Assembly: GCA_964350605.1 (NCBI GenBank)
Contig: CAYGKP010000006.1
Span: 1-28,859 of the forward strand
Reading direction: 5' to 3'
From: CAYGKP01 sp964350605
Lineage (GTDB): Bacteria; Bacteroidota; Bacteroidia; Cytophagales; JAAEPT01
DNA: 28,859 bases
Below, in pieces: positions 1 to 8,393 of this stretch; positions within the stretch are counted from its first letter, which is position 1, and each line of letters opens with the position of its first letter. Both the position numbers and the translations under genes were made by a program. Below the pieces are notes generated by a model. That model was given only the letters and a program-made list of their open reading frames with translations, did no database searches and was not told the origin of the DNA.

Positions 1-2057
1 GTCTTGATCCGTCGCCCCGAAACCCCCCGACCTTGGAGGTATTTCTTGACCACCTTGGTGCGTTCCTCGGATAGCTTCTTGTTGCCTTTCCTGCTTCCTT
101 GATTGTCGGTGTGGCCCATCAAGAGGATTTTCACCTTCGGGTGTTCATTCATGAATTGTGAGAGGGCATCCAGCTCGGAGGCTGAGCCTGAAAGCATCGA
201 GGCTGTGCCTTGTTTGAACAGGACGTTGTCGAAGGTGAAGACCTCGCCTTTCTTCGGTTTGGTCGACATCCACGGCGGCGGCACGTTGAACTTCTGTTCC
301 ACCCGAACGCGCGTCCCACAGGTTGCTGTGACTGTGTAAGTCCCCGCCTTTTCGACGGTCAGCAAGGGACCTGTTTCGCCCGATTCCCAGGTGTAGCTGC
401 ACCCTTCCGCTTCCGTCACACTGGCATCAATGGTCTGGGGAAACTCAGGGGCGTACTTTGGGTCGGGCCGCTCGGCGAGGGTGATCGCTGCATTTTCCAA
501 CCGAAGTCGGGGCAAGGCAGTGGCTTTGAGGATGGGGGTATAGCTGCCCCAGTTCTTGTCCATGACCAGGGAAAGCTCCTTGTTACTGGCACTCGTCGCC
601 GCGTCGTCCTTCCACCAAGTTGTGGAGACACCCACCAAATCCGCGCCGCCCTCGGCGACTAGGGTCACTTTTGCGCCTTTCAACAAGCTGAGCACCCACG
701 CTTTGCCCAATGGCTGTTGGGGGTCATAGATGTAATCAGGAATCGTGGCATAGGGCAACAGGTCGTGCATGTCCAAGCGGTTGCCGCCTGCCGAGAGGGC
801 CCGCAGTTTGGCCAACCGTTTCAACTCGGGTAGCGAGGAGATGTCGTTTCCGTTGAAGTGCAGTTCTTGGAGGTTGGGCAGGCGCGTGATGCTGGCCGGC
901 AAGGCGCCCGATAGACCTGTCGAGTCCAGGTCGATGTACCAAATCTTCGAGCTAGTCGATTTGAATTCCGGAAAGACACAGCCTCGCAAGTTGGTGTTGT
1001 CTAGGTCGAGGTTCTCCAAGCTCACGTAGTCATCGAAATGCTGGACGACCGAACAAGTTTGCAAGCTCTGGTTATCCGAGACATCCAGATTCGAGACCGT
1101 CCGCAGCCCGGAAAGAGCGGGGAAGGCATCGCCCGTATATTCGTTGTGGCCCAGGTCCAGCCACTTGAGTTTGGTCAGTTTGTCGAGCCCGGTGGGTAAG
1201 GCCCCCTCGAATTTGTTGTAGGCTGCGAAGAGGAACTTGAGTTCGGTCAAGCCAGCGGTTGCGCTCAAATCGCCAGAGAATTGGTTCTCGCTGATCTGAA
1301 GGATGAACACATGTTTCAGCTTGCTGAGCGAGGCGGGAATGTTGCCCGAGAATTTGTTCTGGTCGATGTAGACTTCCTCAAGCATCGTGCAATTGGAAAG
1401 CCCCGGCAAGGGGTTGCCTTCCAGTTGGTTGTTGCTGAGCGAGAGTTGGCTGAGCAGCACCAGCTTTGAGAGGTCGGGCAGTTCGCCTGAAAACTGGTTG
1501 CCCGCCAGGTTCAAGTAGCGCAGCTTCGCCAGTTTGCCAATGCCCGGCGCAACGGGCCCCGAAAACCGATTGAGACCCAGTTCCAGGATGGTGAGTTCGC
1601 TGCATTGCGCGAGGGCCGCCGTGGGGTTACCCGTGAACAGGTTGTCGCGCAGCAAAAGGGTGTTCAATCGCTGGAATTTCTCCCAACCCTCCTTCAAATC
1701 GCCGCTCAGTTGGTGGCCAGTCAGGTTGAGTTGTTCGAGCGCCGTGAGGTCGAAAAGTGCCAGCGGTAATTTTCCATATAAAGCCGAACTGCGGATGTTG
1801 TTTTGCAGGTTCAGACCCACACATCGGGGCAAAGTCGACCCCTCGACGCGGTTCCAACTGACCCCTTTCCAAAAAAGAGGGTTCGGTTGGCGCGCCCAAT
1901 CCTGAAGCGGTAGCGACCAATAGGCCCCTGGCAGCGAGGCATAGATGGCCATTAGCGCCGTTGAATCTGCTGGATCAACGCGCTGTGCCTGAGTATGTTG
2001 TGGAAGTAATGCACCCAGCGAGAGCAGGAGAGACAGAAGCAGAAGGCGTAGACGCAT
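1..2057 (-). CDS. Secreted leucine-rich-repeat protein with C-terminal OmpA-like domain (partial)
   Basis: The frame is open from an ATG at 2057 to the left edge (685 codons and no stop), so the C-terminus is missing. Residues 1-25 form a signal peptide ending TQAQ. Residues about 27-75 resemble the N-terminal cap of plant-type LRR proteins (DSTALMAIYASLPG, then LFWKGVSW). About 13-15 leucine-rich repeats of the LxxLxLxxNxFSGxLP type follow (about 80-430). An Ig-like or PKD-like segment covers about 517-585 (CSYTWESGETGPLLTVEKAG). The end is an OmpA-type peptidoglycan-binding domain from about 605 (FTFDNVLFKQGTA, LLMGHTDNQGS, LSEERTKVVKKYL). Inferred role: an exported, cell-wall-anchored protein whose LRR face binds an unknown ligand or partner. 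It is divergent from lysS across 96 bp. The domain calls are firm; the function is not known. Confidence 0.9.
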   Translation of the reverse strand, partial: MRLRLLLLSLLLSLGALLPQHTQAQRVDPADSTALMAIYASLPGAYWSLPLQDWARQPNPLFWKGVSWNRVEGSTLPRCVGLNLQNNIRSSALYGKLPLALFDLTALEQLNLTGHQLSGDLKEGWEKFQRLNTLLLRDNLFTGNPTAALAQCSELTILELGLNRFSGPVAPGIGKLAKLRYLNLAGNQFSGELPDLSKLVLLSQLSLSNNQLEGNPLPGLSNCTMLEEVYIDQNKFSGNIPASLSKLKHVFILQISENQFSGDLSATAGLTELKFLFAAYNKFEGALPTGLDKLTKLKWLDLGHNEYTGDAFPALSGLRTVSNLDVSDNQSLQTCSVVQHFDDYVSLENLDLDNTNLRGCVFPEFKSTSSKIWYIDLDSTGLSGALPASITRLPNLQELHFNGNDISSLPELKRLAKLRALSAGGNRLDMHDLLPYATIPDYIYDPQQPLGKAWVLSLLKGAKVTLVAEGGADLVGVSTTWWKDDAATSASNKELSLVMDKNWGSYTPILKATALPRLRLENAAITLAERPDPKYAPEFPQTIDASVTEAEGCSYTWESGETGPLLTVEKAGTYTVTATCGTRVRVEQKFNVPPPWMSTKPKKGEVFTFDNVLFKQGTASMLSGSASELDALSQFMNEHPKVKILLMGHTDNQGSRKGNKKLSEERTKVVKKYLQGRGVSGRRIK

Positions 2058-2117
2058 GGTGGGCAATTGAGGCGCAGGTAGGTTGGAGAGAAACAAAGGC
2101 CCTGCGCTGGGGGATGC

Positions 2118-2125
2118 TATATTTG
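2118..2125 (+). promoter_or_regulatory. Bacteroidota -7 box upstream of lysS
   Basis: TATATTTG matches the Bacteroidota sigma-A -7 consensus TAnnTTTG at all defined positions and ends 28 bases before the lysS ATG. No TTG lies at the usual -33 spacing; the nearest is at 2083-2085, too far upstream. It would give a 5' leader of roughly 20-25 bases. The call rests on the motif and its position only. Confidence 0.45.
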
Positions 2126-2153
2126 CGTCTAACATCGAAAGCAACCGCGTTTC

Positions 2154-3872
2154 ATGCAACTCAGTGAACAGGAGATCCGTCGGCGAGAAGAGCTGTCGGA
2201 GCTCCGACAATTAGGCGTCGAGCCGTATCCGGCGGCCACTTATCCAGTAAACGCCAATGCGCGCGACATCTTGCGCAACTACCCGAAACGGCCCTACGAC
2301 TATGGGTCGATTTCGCTGGCGGGGCGCATTCTCTCGCGGCGAATCATGGGTTCTGCCTCGTTCATCGAGCTGCAGGACCAGACCGGGCGCATTCAAGTCT
2401 ACATCGCCCGCGATGAAATCTGTCCGGGCGAGGACAAGACGATGTATAACACTGTCTTCAAGAAACTCCTCGATATCGGCGACATCATTGGGGTGTCGGG
2501 GTTTGTCTTCTCGACCCAGGTAGGCGAGACGACCATCCATGTGAAAGAACTCAAGGTGCTCTCCAAGTCGCTGCGGCCTTTGCCCATCGTCAAGGAGAGC
2601 CAAGACGAGCAAGGTAACGTCAAACAACACGATGCCTTCCAGGATCCCGAGCAACGCTATCGCCAGCGGTACGTCGACCTGATTGTCAACCCACAGGTGA
2701 AGGAAACCTTCATCCAGCGAACCCGAATGGTCCAGGCCATGAAGGGCTACCTGAACGACCGCAACTTCTTGGAGGTGGAAACCCCCGTTCTCCAGCCGCT
2801 GTATGGCGGGGCAAGCGCGCGGCCGTTCGTGACCCATCACAACACGCTGGACACGAAGCTCTACCTGCGCATCGCGAACGAGCTGTACCTCAAACGCTTG
2901 ATCGTCGGCGGTTTCGAGCGGGTCTATGAGTTCGCCAAGGACTTCCGCAACGAGGGGATGAGCCGCTTCCACAACCCCGAGTTCACGCAGGTGGAACTCT
3001 ACGCCGCCTACCGCGACTACGAGTGGATGATGGACCTGGTTGAACACATGCTCGAACACGTGGCCCTGGCGATGCATGGCAGCACCACGGTGAAAGTGGG
3101 CGAAAACGAAATCAGCTTCGCTTCCCCGTGGCCGCGAATGACGATGTACGAAGCCATCCAGCAGTACACCGGGCATGACATCTCGGAACTGGACGAGGCG
3201 GGCGTGAAGAAGATCGCCGAGTCGCTCCAGATCAAGGTGGACAAGACCATGAGCCGCGGGAAGCTGATCGACGAAATCTTCGGCGAAACCGTCGAGCCCA
3301 AACTGATCCAACCGACGTTCATCACCGACTACCCCGTCGAGATGTCGCCGCTCGCCAAAGCCCACCGCAGCAAACCGGGGTTGGTCGAGCGCTTCGAAGT
3401 GATTTGCAACGGCAAAGAGATCGCCAATGCGTTCTCGGAGCTGAACGACCCGATCGACCAGCGCGCGCGCTTTGAAGCCCAGCTCAAAGACAAAGAGCGC
3501 GGTGACGAAGAGGCCATGGTCCTCGATGAAGACTTCCTGCGGGCCCTGGAATACGGCATGCCGCCCACGGCGGGGATGGGCATTGGGATCGACCGCTTGG
3601 CGATGATCTTGACCAACTCGAATTCGATTCAGGACGTGCTGTTCTTCCCCCAAATGCGCCCCGAGAAACGCGCGGTGGTCGAAACGTTTGAAGGGGTTGT
3701 GCCAGCGGAGTATGTGCCGCTCTTGCATCAATCGGGCTACCTGAGTTGGGAGCAACTGCGCGCAGCGAAACCCGGCAAAGTGGCGGGCGACATCGCGGGG
3801 TTGCGCAAGAAGCAGAAGCTGGACATTCCCGCGCCGAACCCTGAGATGGTGGAAGGATGGCAGCAGGCCTAG
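2154..3872 (+). CDS. lysS: Lysyl-tRNA synthetase, class II
   Basis: Charges tRNA-Lys with lysine in the cytoplasm. At 572 aa it is longer than the usual ~500 aa bacterial enzyme. An N-terminal OB-fold anticodon-binding domain (about 50-150, with GRILSRRIMGSASFIELQD) is followed by the class II catalytic core: motif 2 at about 264 (FRNEGMSRFHNPEFTQVE) and motif 3 at about 474-484 (GMGIGIDRLAM). A C-terminal extension of about 60 residues after about 510 (VPLLHQSGYLSWEQLRAAKP) is, to my knowledge, common in Bacteroidota LysRS. The ATG at 2154 lies just downstream of a TATATTTG box. The last 16 bases overlap the downstream methyltransferase gene, which suggests translational coupling. A long open frame on the opposite strand is a base-composition shadow. 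Confidence 0.97.
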   Translation: MQLSEQEIRRREELSELRQLGVEPYPAATYPVNANARDILRNYPKRPYDYGSISLAGRILSRRIMGSASFIELQDQTGRIQVYIARDEICPGEDKTMYNTVFKKLLDIGDIIGVSGFVFSTQVGETTIHVKELKVLSKSLRPLPIVKESQDEQGNVKQHDAFQDPEQRYRQRYVDLIVNPQVKETFIQRTRMVQAMKGYLNDRNFLEVETPVLQPLYGGASARPFVTHHNTLDTKLYLRIANELYLKRLIVGGFERVYEFAKDFRNEGMSRFHNPEFTQVELYAAYRDYEWMMDLVEHMLEHVALAMHGSTTVKVGENEISFASPWPRMTMYEAIQQYTGHDISELDEAGVKKIAESLQIKVDKTMSRGKLIDEIFGETVEPKLIQPTFITDYPVEMSPLAKAHRSKPGLVERFEVICNGKEIANAFSELNDPIDQRARFEAQLKDKERGDEEAMVLDEDFLRALEYGMPPTAGMGIGIDRLAMILTNSNSIQDVLFFPQMRPEKRAVVETFEGVVPAEYVPLLHQSGYLSWEQLRAAKPGKVAGDIAGLRKKQKLDIPAPNPEMVEGWQQA

Positions 3873-4741
3873 GCCCTGATCTGCGGGTCTTCTCGCCGGA
3901 AGGCTGGCCGGACTACGCCCTGCTCGACAGCGGCGGGCGCGAGAAGCTCGAACGCTTCGGCGCGCAAGTCCTCTGGCGACCCGAGCCGCAGGCCCTCTGG
4001 CCCAAGACCCTGCCCGAAAGCGGGTGGCAGCAGCAAGCCCACGCTCGCTTCAACACCGAGCAAGGCGAGAAGGGCGAGTGGCAACTCCTCAAGCCCAAGA
4101 CCCAACCCAAGTGGTGGATGCCCTTGCCTTTCGGCGCGAAGGCCAAGCTTTCGCTTTCCTCGTTCCGCCACGTGGGCCTCTTCCCCGAACAGGAACCCAA
4201 CTGGCGCTTCATCGACGCGCAGACCAAACGCTTCGAGCAACCCCGTGTCCTGAATCTGTTCGCCTACACGGGCGCGGGTTCGATGGCCGCGCGGGCAGCG
4301 GGTGCGTATGTGACCCATGTGGAGGCGATCAAGCACACAATGGGCTGGGCCGCCGAGAATGCCGATGGCAACCGCATGGACGGCCTCTCGTGGGTCGTGG
4401 AGGATGCGGCGAAGTTTGTCGAACGCGAGGCACGTCGGGGGAAGACCTACCAAGGCATCATCCTCGATCCGCCTGCCTACGGACGTGGCCCCAAAGGCGA
4501 GAAGTGGACACTGGAGGAGGACCTGCCCACCCTGTTGGAAAACTGCGCTAAGCTCCTTGATCCGAACGGCGGTTTTCTGGTGTTAAGCCTCTATGCGATG
4601 GGGCTGTCCTCGCTGGTCGGTGCGGCGATGATTCAGTCCTATTTCCCGAAGCTGAAAGACCTGGAGATCGGCGAACTCGCCATCCCCGAAGCCTCGGGCC
4701 GCCTCCTGCCGCTCAGCGCGGTTGTGCGCGGTTTTTGCTAG
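3857..4741 (+). CDS. Class I SAM-dependent methyltransferase (RlmI/RlmL-like)
   Basis: A 294 aa Rossmann-fold methyltransferase. The SAM-binding motif I is at residues 131-141 (VLNLFAYTGAG), an acidic residue follows the next strand (VEAIK, about 155), and the catalytic-type motif is at 204-214 (DPPAYGRGPKG). This combination is found in the COG1092 group, whose characterised members methylate cytosine C5 or guanine N2 in 23S rRNA. The N-terminal PUA domain of RlmI is absent, and a W/K/P-rich N-terminal segment of ~120 residues takes its place. RNA is the probable substrate but is not proven. The start overlaps the lysS end by 16 bases in another frame, so the two are probably cotranscribed. 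Confidence 0.87.
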   Translation: MAAGLGPDLRVFSPEGWPDYALLDSGGREKLERFGAQVLWRPEPQALWPKTLPESGWQQQAHARFNTEQGEKGEWQLLKPKTQPKWWMPLPFGAKAKLSLSSFRHVGLFPEQEPNWRFIDAQTKRFEQPRVLNLFAYTGAGSMAARAAGAYVTHVEAIKHTMGWAAENADGNRMDGLSWVVEDAAKFVEREARRGKTYQGIILDPPAYGRGPKGEKWTLEEDLPTLLENCAKLLDPNGGFLVLSLYAMGLSSLVGAAMIQSYFPKLKDLEIGELAIPEASGRLLPLSAVVRGFC

Positions 4742-4750
4742 GTTGAAGGA

Positions 4751-5380
4751 ATGAAACGTCTGCTTATTTTTTCCCTGGTCCTCTGGACCGGGTCAGTCTT
4801 CGCCCAAACGGACCCCAACACCCCGCTGCTCTCGAAGAAAACCCTTGACTCGATGGGGGTGGTGAAGGTGGTCAGTTACAACTATGCCCTGAAACGCAAC
4901 ATTCGGGGCAATCACATCAGCTCGATCCAGAACGGAGACGGCCTTGACTCCACAACCGTCCTGCCCGGCCGCACGCTTAACAAAACAGAGCTTGGTGACA
5001 TGATGGCCCTGTTCAACGATACAAGCCTCTACGGCGGCGATGTGGGCGCGTGTTTCGACCCGAGATGGGCGTTTGTGTTCTACGGCAAGGGCGACAAGAT
5101 TCTCGCTACCATCGACATCTGCATGGAGTGCAACTACCTGTATGCCGATTTTGACCTGCCTAACGATGTGCTTGGGGAGTGGTACGAGGAGACCAACGAG
5201 TTCGGGGAGTTCACCGGGGAGGACATCAACTCCTATTTTGTTCCCAAGGCCGGCTTTTCCATCGCGGGGCGCAAGCGGCTGGATGCGTTTTGCCAATCCC
5301 TGGGCATGACCCACTGTCGGGGCACCATCAGTGTCTTCGATGGGGAGGAATATTTCAAAGCCTACGAAGAGGATGAATAA
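4751..5380 (+). CDS. Exported protein of unknown function with five cysteines
   Basis: A 209 aa protein with a clear signal peptide (residues 1-19, ending VFAQ). The mature part has cysteines at 101, 124, 127, 181 and 189. The core reads CFDPRWAFVFYGKGD and then IDICMECNYLY, with a C-terminal RLDAFCQSLGM helix. This C-x-P, ICxxC, FC pattern resembles an uncharacterised family of small secreted bacterial proteins that I recall but cannot name. CMEC (CxxC) could be a redox pair or a metal site. It starts 9 bases after the methyltransferase stop, and its stop overlaps the next gene's start (ATGAATAA), so the two exported proteins are likely translated together. No function is assigned. Confidence 0.85.
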   Translation: MKRLLIFSLVLWTGSVFAQTDPNTPLLSKKTLDSMGVVKVVSYNYALKRNIRGNHISSIQNGDGLDSTTVLPGRTLNKTELGDMMALFNDTSLYGGDVGACFDPRWAFVFYGKGDKILATIDICMECNYLYADFDLPNDVLGEWYEETNEFGEFTGEDINSYFVPKAGFSIAGRKRLDAFCQSLGMTHCRGTISVFDGEEYFKAYEEDE

Positions 5381-5678
5381 ACTGCTGATTCTGCTCTTTC
5401 TACCCCTTGGGTTTTCGGCTTGTTCGAATGCCCTGGACGACTACTCTCTTGTCACGGGAGAGACCTGGCAGTACGACAGCGGAGTCAGGCTGGGCAATGG
5501 CGATTTCCTCGAGTTCGATGGCGAGTTTTACGAACTGCGGGGCGACACGATCTTCAGAGAAGGAAGCCCCAGGGCACTGATCGAAGGATATGACCAAGAC
5601 GATTTGATGCTGGAAGTTTCTAGCCTGCCGGACGGCGAGTCGGGCCGCTACCTCAACGTCGCGGCGTTCCTACGCTAG
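5373..5678 (+). CDS. Small lipoprotein of unknown function
   Basis: A 101 aa protein starting at the ATG at 5373, which overlaps the stop of the preceding gene. An upstream in-frame ATG at 5331 is rejected because it would bury the signal sequence. Residues 1-17 form a lipoprotein signal with lipobox GFSAC (lipidated Cys17). The mature region is short, acidic and probably all beta (TWQYDSGVRLGNGDFLEFDG), somewhat like small lipocalin-type domains. It is probably anchored in the outer or inner membrane. Its TAG stop shares the palindrome CTAG at 5675-5678 with the stop of the convergent lptD gene. Confidence 0.8.
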   Translation: MNKLLILLFLPLGFSACSNALDDYSLVTGETWQYDSGVRLGNGDFLEFDGEFYELRGDTIFREGSPRALIEGYDQDDLMLEVSSLPDGESGRYLNVAAFLR

Positions 5679-8335
5679 CGGTCATACCAGCTTCGGCGGC
5701 GGGACAGCTTGAGGTCCTGAAGCAGCGAGGCCTTGATGCGGATGTCGATGTTATAACTCTGGCGCGGGCCGTAGGGAATCCAGTTGAATAGGAGCTCCCA
5801 GCAATTCAAATCCCGATAGACGTTGATCGAGGTGTAGGTCAATTGGTCTTCGGTCAGATCATAGCCCGTGTTGAAGCCCACTTTCCATTTCGGCGTCAGG
5901 CTGACGTCTCCGTACGCACTGAGCGACTGGGTTACACGGCTGGGGTTGAAGCCCACCTGCGTGTAGTCCAAGTTGTAGCTGACCCCCAGGTTCCAGGGCA
6001 CCGTCCAGTCAATGTACTCTTCAGGGTTGGCCGCGATGCGTTCTTTTTCCTCGGGGGTGCCTTTTACGCTTGATTCCTCGTCGATCGCCTTGCGACGTTT
6101 GAAGGCATCGGGGTTGAAAGAGGCACCGATGCTGAGGTTCGCCCGCTCGATTTGTCCGAGTCCTTGGCCCACGTTCCAGGCATATTCGTTCACGCGCCGT
6201 TGGTTACCCAAGGTGTCGAGTTGGTAGGTGTAGGGGGTGACCGTCATCCGTCCGTTGATGTTCAGGCCCTGAATCGCCGAGGTACGCGCCACAAAATTGA
6301 AATCAGAAAGGTTGAGCGAGTCGGCCGCGAAGTTGTAGGCCGAGTTGACCTCGAGGTTATCGAGCAGTTTAACCTTCTCGAATTTCGAGGAATCGCGCTT
6401 GAGGGTGCGGTACTTCATCTCGAAGCTTTGGCGAATGGCGAACGAAATGCTGGCCACCTCGCCCGCAGATGGCGTGCCCTGGTTGAAGCCCTGGAAGCGC
6501 GAGGCGAACACCCGGTCGTTGGGGTCGTCGCTGACTTGGACTTCCTGGTAGGCGTTCCCTGCATAGCGGAAATCCGGCTTATAGTTGAAGGCCACGTTTG
6601 GGGTTATGACGTGGCGAATCTGGCGCTCGCGCTTGCCATCGAAGGCCCAACGGCCATAGTAGTTTGTGTTGAACGAACCGGTGATGATGTACTCGCCCGC
6701 CCGTGCAAAGCCGGGGAGGGTATCGACGCGCACCGAGTCATTGCCCGAGTAGGAGTAGCCCAGTTGGTTGACGTACCAATACTCGGTGTAGGTGAAGCTG
6801 GGGTTGAAGACCACCGGGCCCAGGGGCATCGAGGCCGAGACGGGGATCTGGTGCTTGAAGCCAATGCGCGAGCGGTCGGCCAAGAGGCCAGCGTTCGCCA
6901 GGTTGACGACGATGAGTGAATCGTTGGGTTCGTTCGATACGTTGAACGGAAGGCTTGACGAACGCGGGGCGTTGGTGATGTCCAGGCGGCCGTCCAAACG
7001 GTGGGAGAAGTTCAGGGTTTGGATCAGGCGGCCCACGCCCTTGCGGCTGACCCCTGGCTTCTGGAATGGGTAAATCCGGTTCATCGAGAGGTTCATCTCG
7101 GGCAACGTGAAGTTGTGGATGCCCGTCTGGGTGTTCAGGTCATGGCGCAGGTTCATCCCCAACGAGTAAGGCGAGCGGCCCAGTGGGGTGTAGTAAGAAA
7201 TGGTCGACTGGAAGGTCGAGGCGAGGTAGTTCTGCGCCTCGAAGGCATTGTTCGCGTTGTAAGTCGTGGTTCCGATGTTCACCTGGGCCGAAAATCGGGT
7301 GGCACGCAGGGAAGTTTGCGTGTGGTTCCAGGTGAACCAGTAGTCTTCGACGACGGCCTCGTTCACTTCCTCGGCGTTGTTGATCCGTTTGTTGTAGCGC
7401 ATTTCCACGTTGCCGTCGTAGGTGTAGCGTTTCTTGTAATCGGAGATTAGGTCCGCCCCCCAGCCGCCACGGGTGTAAATCTGTCCCAGCAAACTGACAC
7501 CAATGAACTCGCTGCCGCCATAGTAGTAGCCTCCATTTCGCAAGAAAAACCCCCGGTCGGCCGATTCGCCGTAAGTCGGCACGATGATACCAGAAGCCCG
7601 TCGGTTTGTGGCCGGAAAAATACCGAAGGGTGCGACCAGAGGGGTTGGCAGGTCGGCTACCCACAGGTTCAGAGGGCCCGAAACGATGCGTTCATCAGGG
7701 ACCACCTTGATTTTGTTCGAGCGGATGTAGGTGCCCGAAGTGGGGTCGTCACAGGGGCAATAGATCCCCTTTTTGATATACATCGTGTTATCCTGGTCGC
7801 GATACGTGGTCTCGCCCGTTAACCACCCTTCGCCTTGCCGGGTGATAACCCCGTGGATGATCGCTCGTTTTGATTTCGAGTTGTAGGCCATCGAATCAAC
7901 CTCGTACACCGCACCGGCATCGGTGAAAATCGGTCGCTCGACGTAGTTGCCCGCCGTATCGGTTCGGCCCAAGGCACCGATCATGTTGGTTTGCCAGTTG
8001 ATGGACATTTCGTAGGACTCGATCTTTTTGTCCTGATAGTCGACTTTGCTGTCGCCATAAAGTGCAATCTCTTGCCCGGTCATGTCCATGACCATCGAAT
8101 CGCGCGCGGAATAAAAAATGGTGGTCTCGACTTGGTCGGAGGTTGGCACCCCCAGCCAGGCGGTTTCGCTGCTATCTTTCAACGTGCTATCGCCCGGCAC
8201 GGTATCTGCAAGGCTAAGCGCAGGGGTATAGGCGAGCGAATCGCTGCCCAGCGGCGCGAAAAGAGAATCTGCAGGTGCTTGTGCGCTGGCCATTCGAACC
8301 CACCCAAGGGCAAGAATTAGCAGCGTGAAGCGCAG
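5675..8335 (-). CDS. lptD: LptD-like outer-membrane LPS assembly protein
   Basis: A large outer-membrane beta-barrel protein of the LptD/OstA family, which inserts lipopolysaccharide into the outer leaflet. A signal peptide precedes an LptA-like beta-jellyroll (EIALYGDSKVDYQDKKIES, about 60-200), then the LptD plug and barrel entrance (LPTPLVAPFGIFP, RRASGIIVPTYGES) and a long barrel with alternating aromatic strands. Cysteines: a CPC pair at about 193/195 and one near 845 (DLNCWELLFNW), possibly disulfide-forming as in other LptD. The start is uncertain. The frame is open to an ATG at 8524, but that would overlap the divergent amidase. CTG at 8335 gives a good signal peptide (RFTLLILALGWVRMASAQ), while the first internal ATG at 8293 would lose it. 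About 887 codons from 8335. The family call is strong. Confidence 0.88.
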   Translation of the reverse strand: MRFTLLILALGWVRMASAQAPADSLFAPLGSDSLAYTPALSLADTVPGDSTLKDSSETAWLGVPTSDQVETTIFYSARDSMVMDMTGQEIALYGDSKVDYQDKKIESYEMSINWQTNMIGALGRTDTAGNYVERPIFTDAGAVYEVDSMAYNSKSKRAIIHGVITRQGEGWLTGETTYRDQDNTMYIKKGIYCPCDDPTSGTYIRSNKIKVVPDERIVSGPLNLWVADLPTPLVAPFGIFPATNRRASGIIVPTYGESADRGFFLRNGGYYYGGSEFIGVSLLGQIYTRGGWGADLISDYKKRYTYDGNVEMRYNKRINNAEEVNEAVVEDYWFTWNHTQTSLRATRFSAQVNIGTTTYNANNAFEAQNYLASTFQSTISYYTPLGRSPYSLGMNLRHDLNTQTGIHNFTLPEMNLSMNRIYPFQKPGVSRKGVGRLIQTLNFSHRLDGRLDITNAPRSSSLPFNVSNEPNDSLIVVNLANAGLLADRSRIGFKHQIPVSASMPLGPVVFNPSFTYTEYWYVNQLGYSYSGNDSVRVDTLPGFARAGEYIITGSFNTNYYGRWAFDGKRERQIRHVITPNVAFNYKPDFRYAGNAYQEVQVSDDPNDRVFASRFQGFNQGTPSAGEVASISFAIRQSFEMKYRTLKRDSSKFEKVKLLDNLEVNSAYNFAADSLNLSDFNFVARTSAIQGLNINGRMTVTPYTYQLDTLGNQRRVNEYAWNVGQGLGQIERANLSIGASFNPDAFKRRKAIDEESSVKGTPEEKERIAANPEEYIDWTVPWNLGVSYNLDYTQVGFNPSRVTQSLSAYGDVSLTPKWKVGFNTGYDLTEDQLTYTSINVYRDLNCWELLFNWIPYGPRQSYNIDIRIKASLLQDLKLSRRRSWYDR

Positions 8336-8393
8336 GGGACCGTATCGCGTGCGTTGGAAGATGTGCCCAGGAATTTCAATATTGCACGAAAGT

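Noticed and set aside
2211..3755. A 514-codon open frame on the minus strand opposite lysS
   Set aside because: lysS on the plus strand is unmistakable; the antisense frame is low in recognisable motifs, rich in His/Leu/Val/Arg, and is what G+C-rich codon use produces.
8325..8393. A longer amidase start at 8325
   Set aside because: It would add 23 charged residues before the signal segment and overlap the divergent lptD start region.
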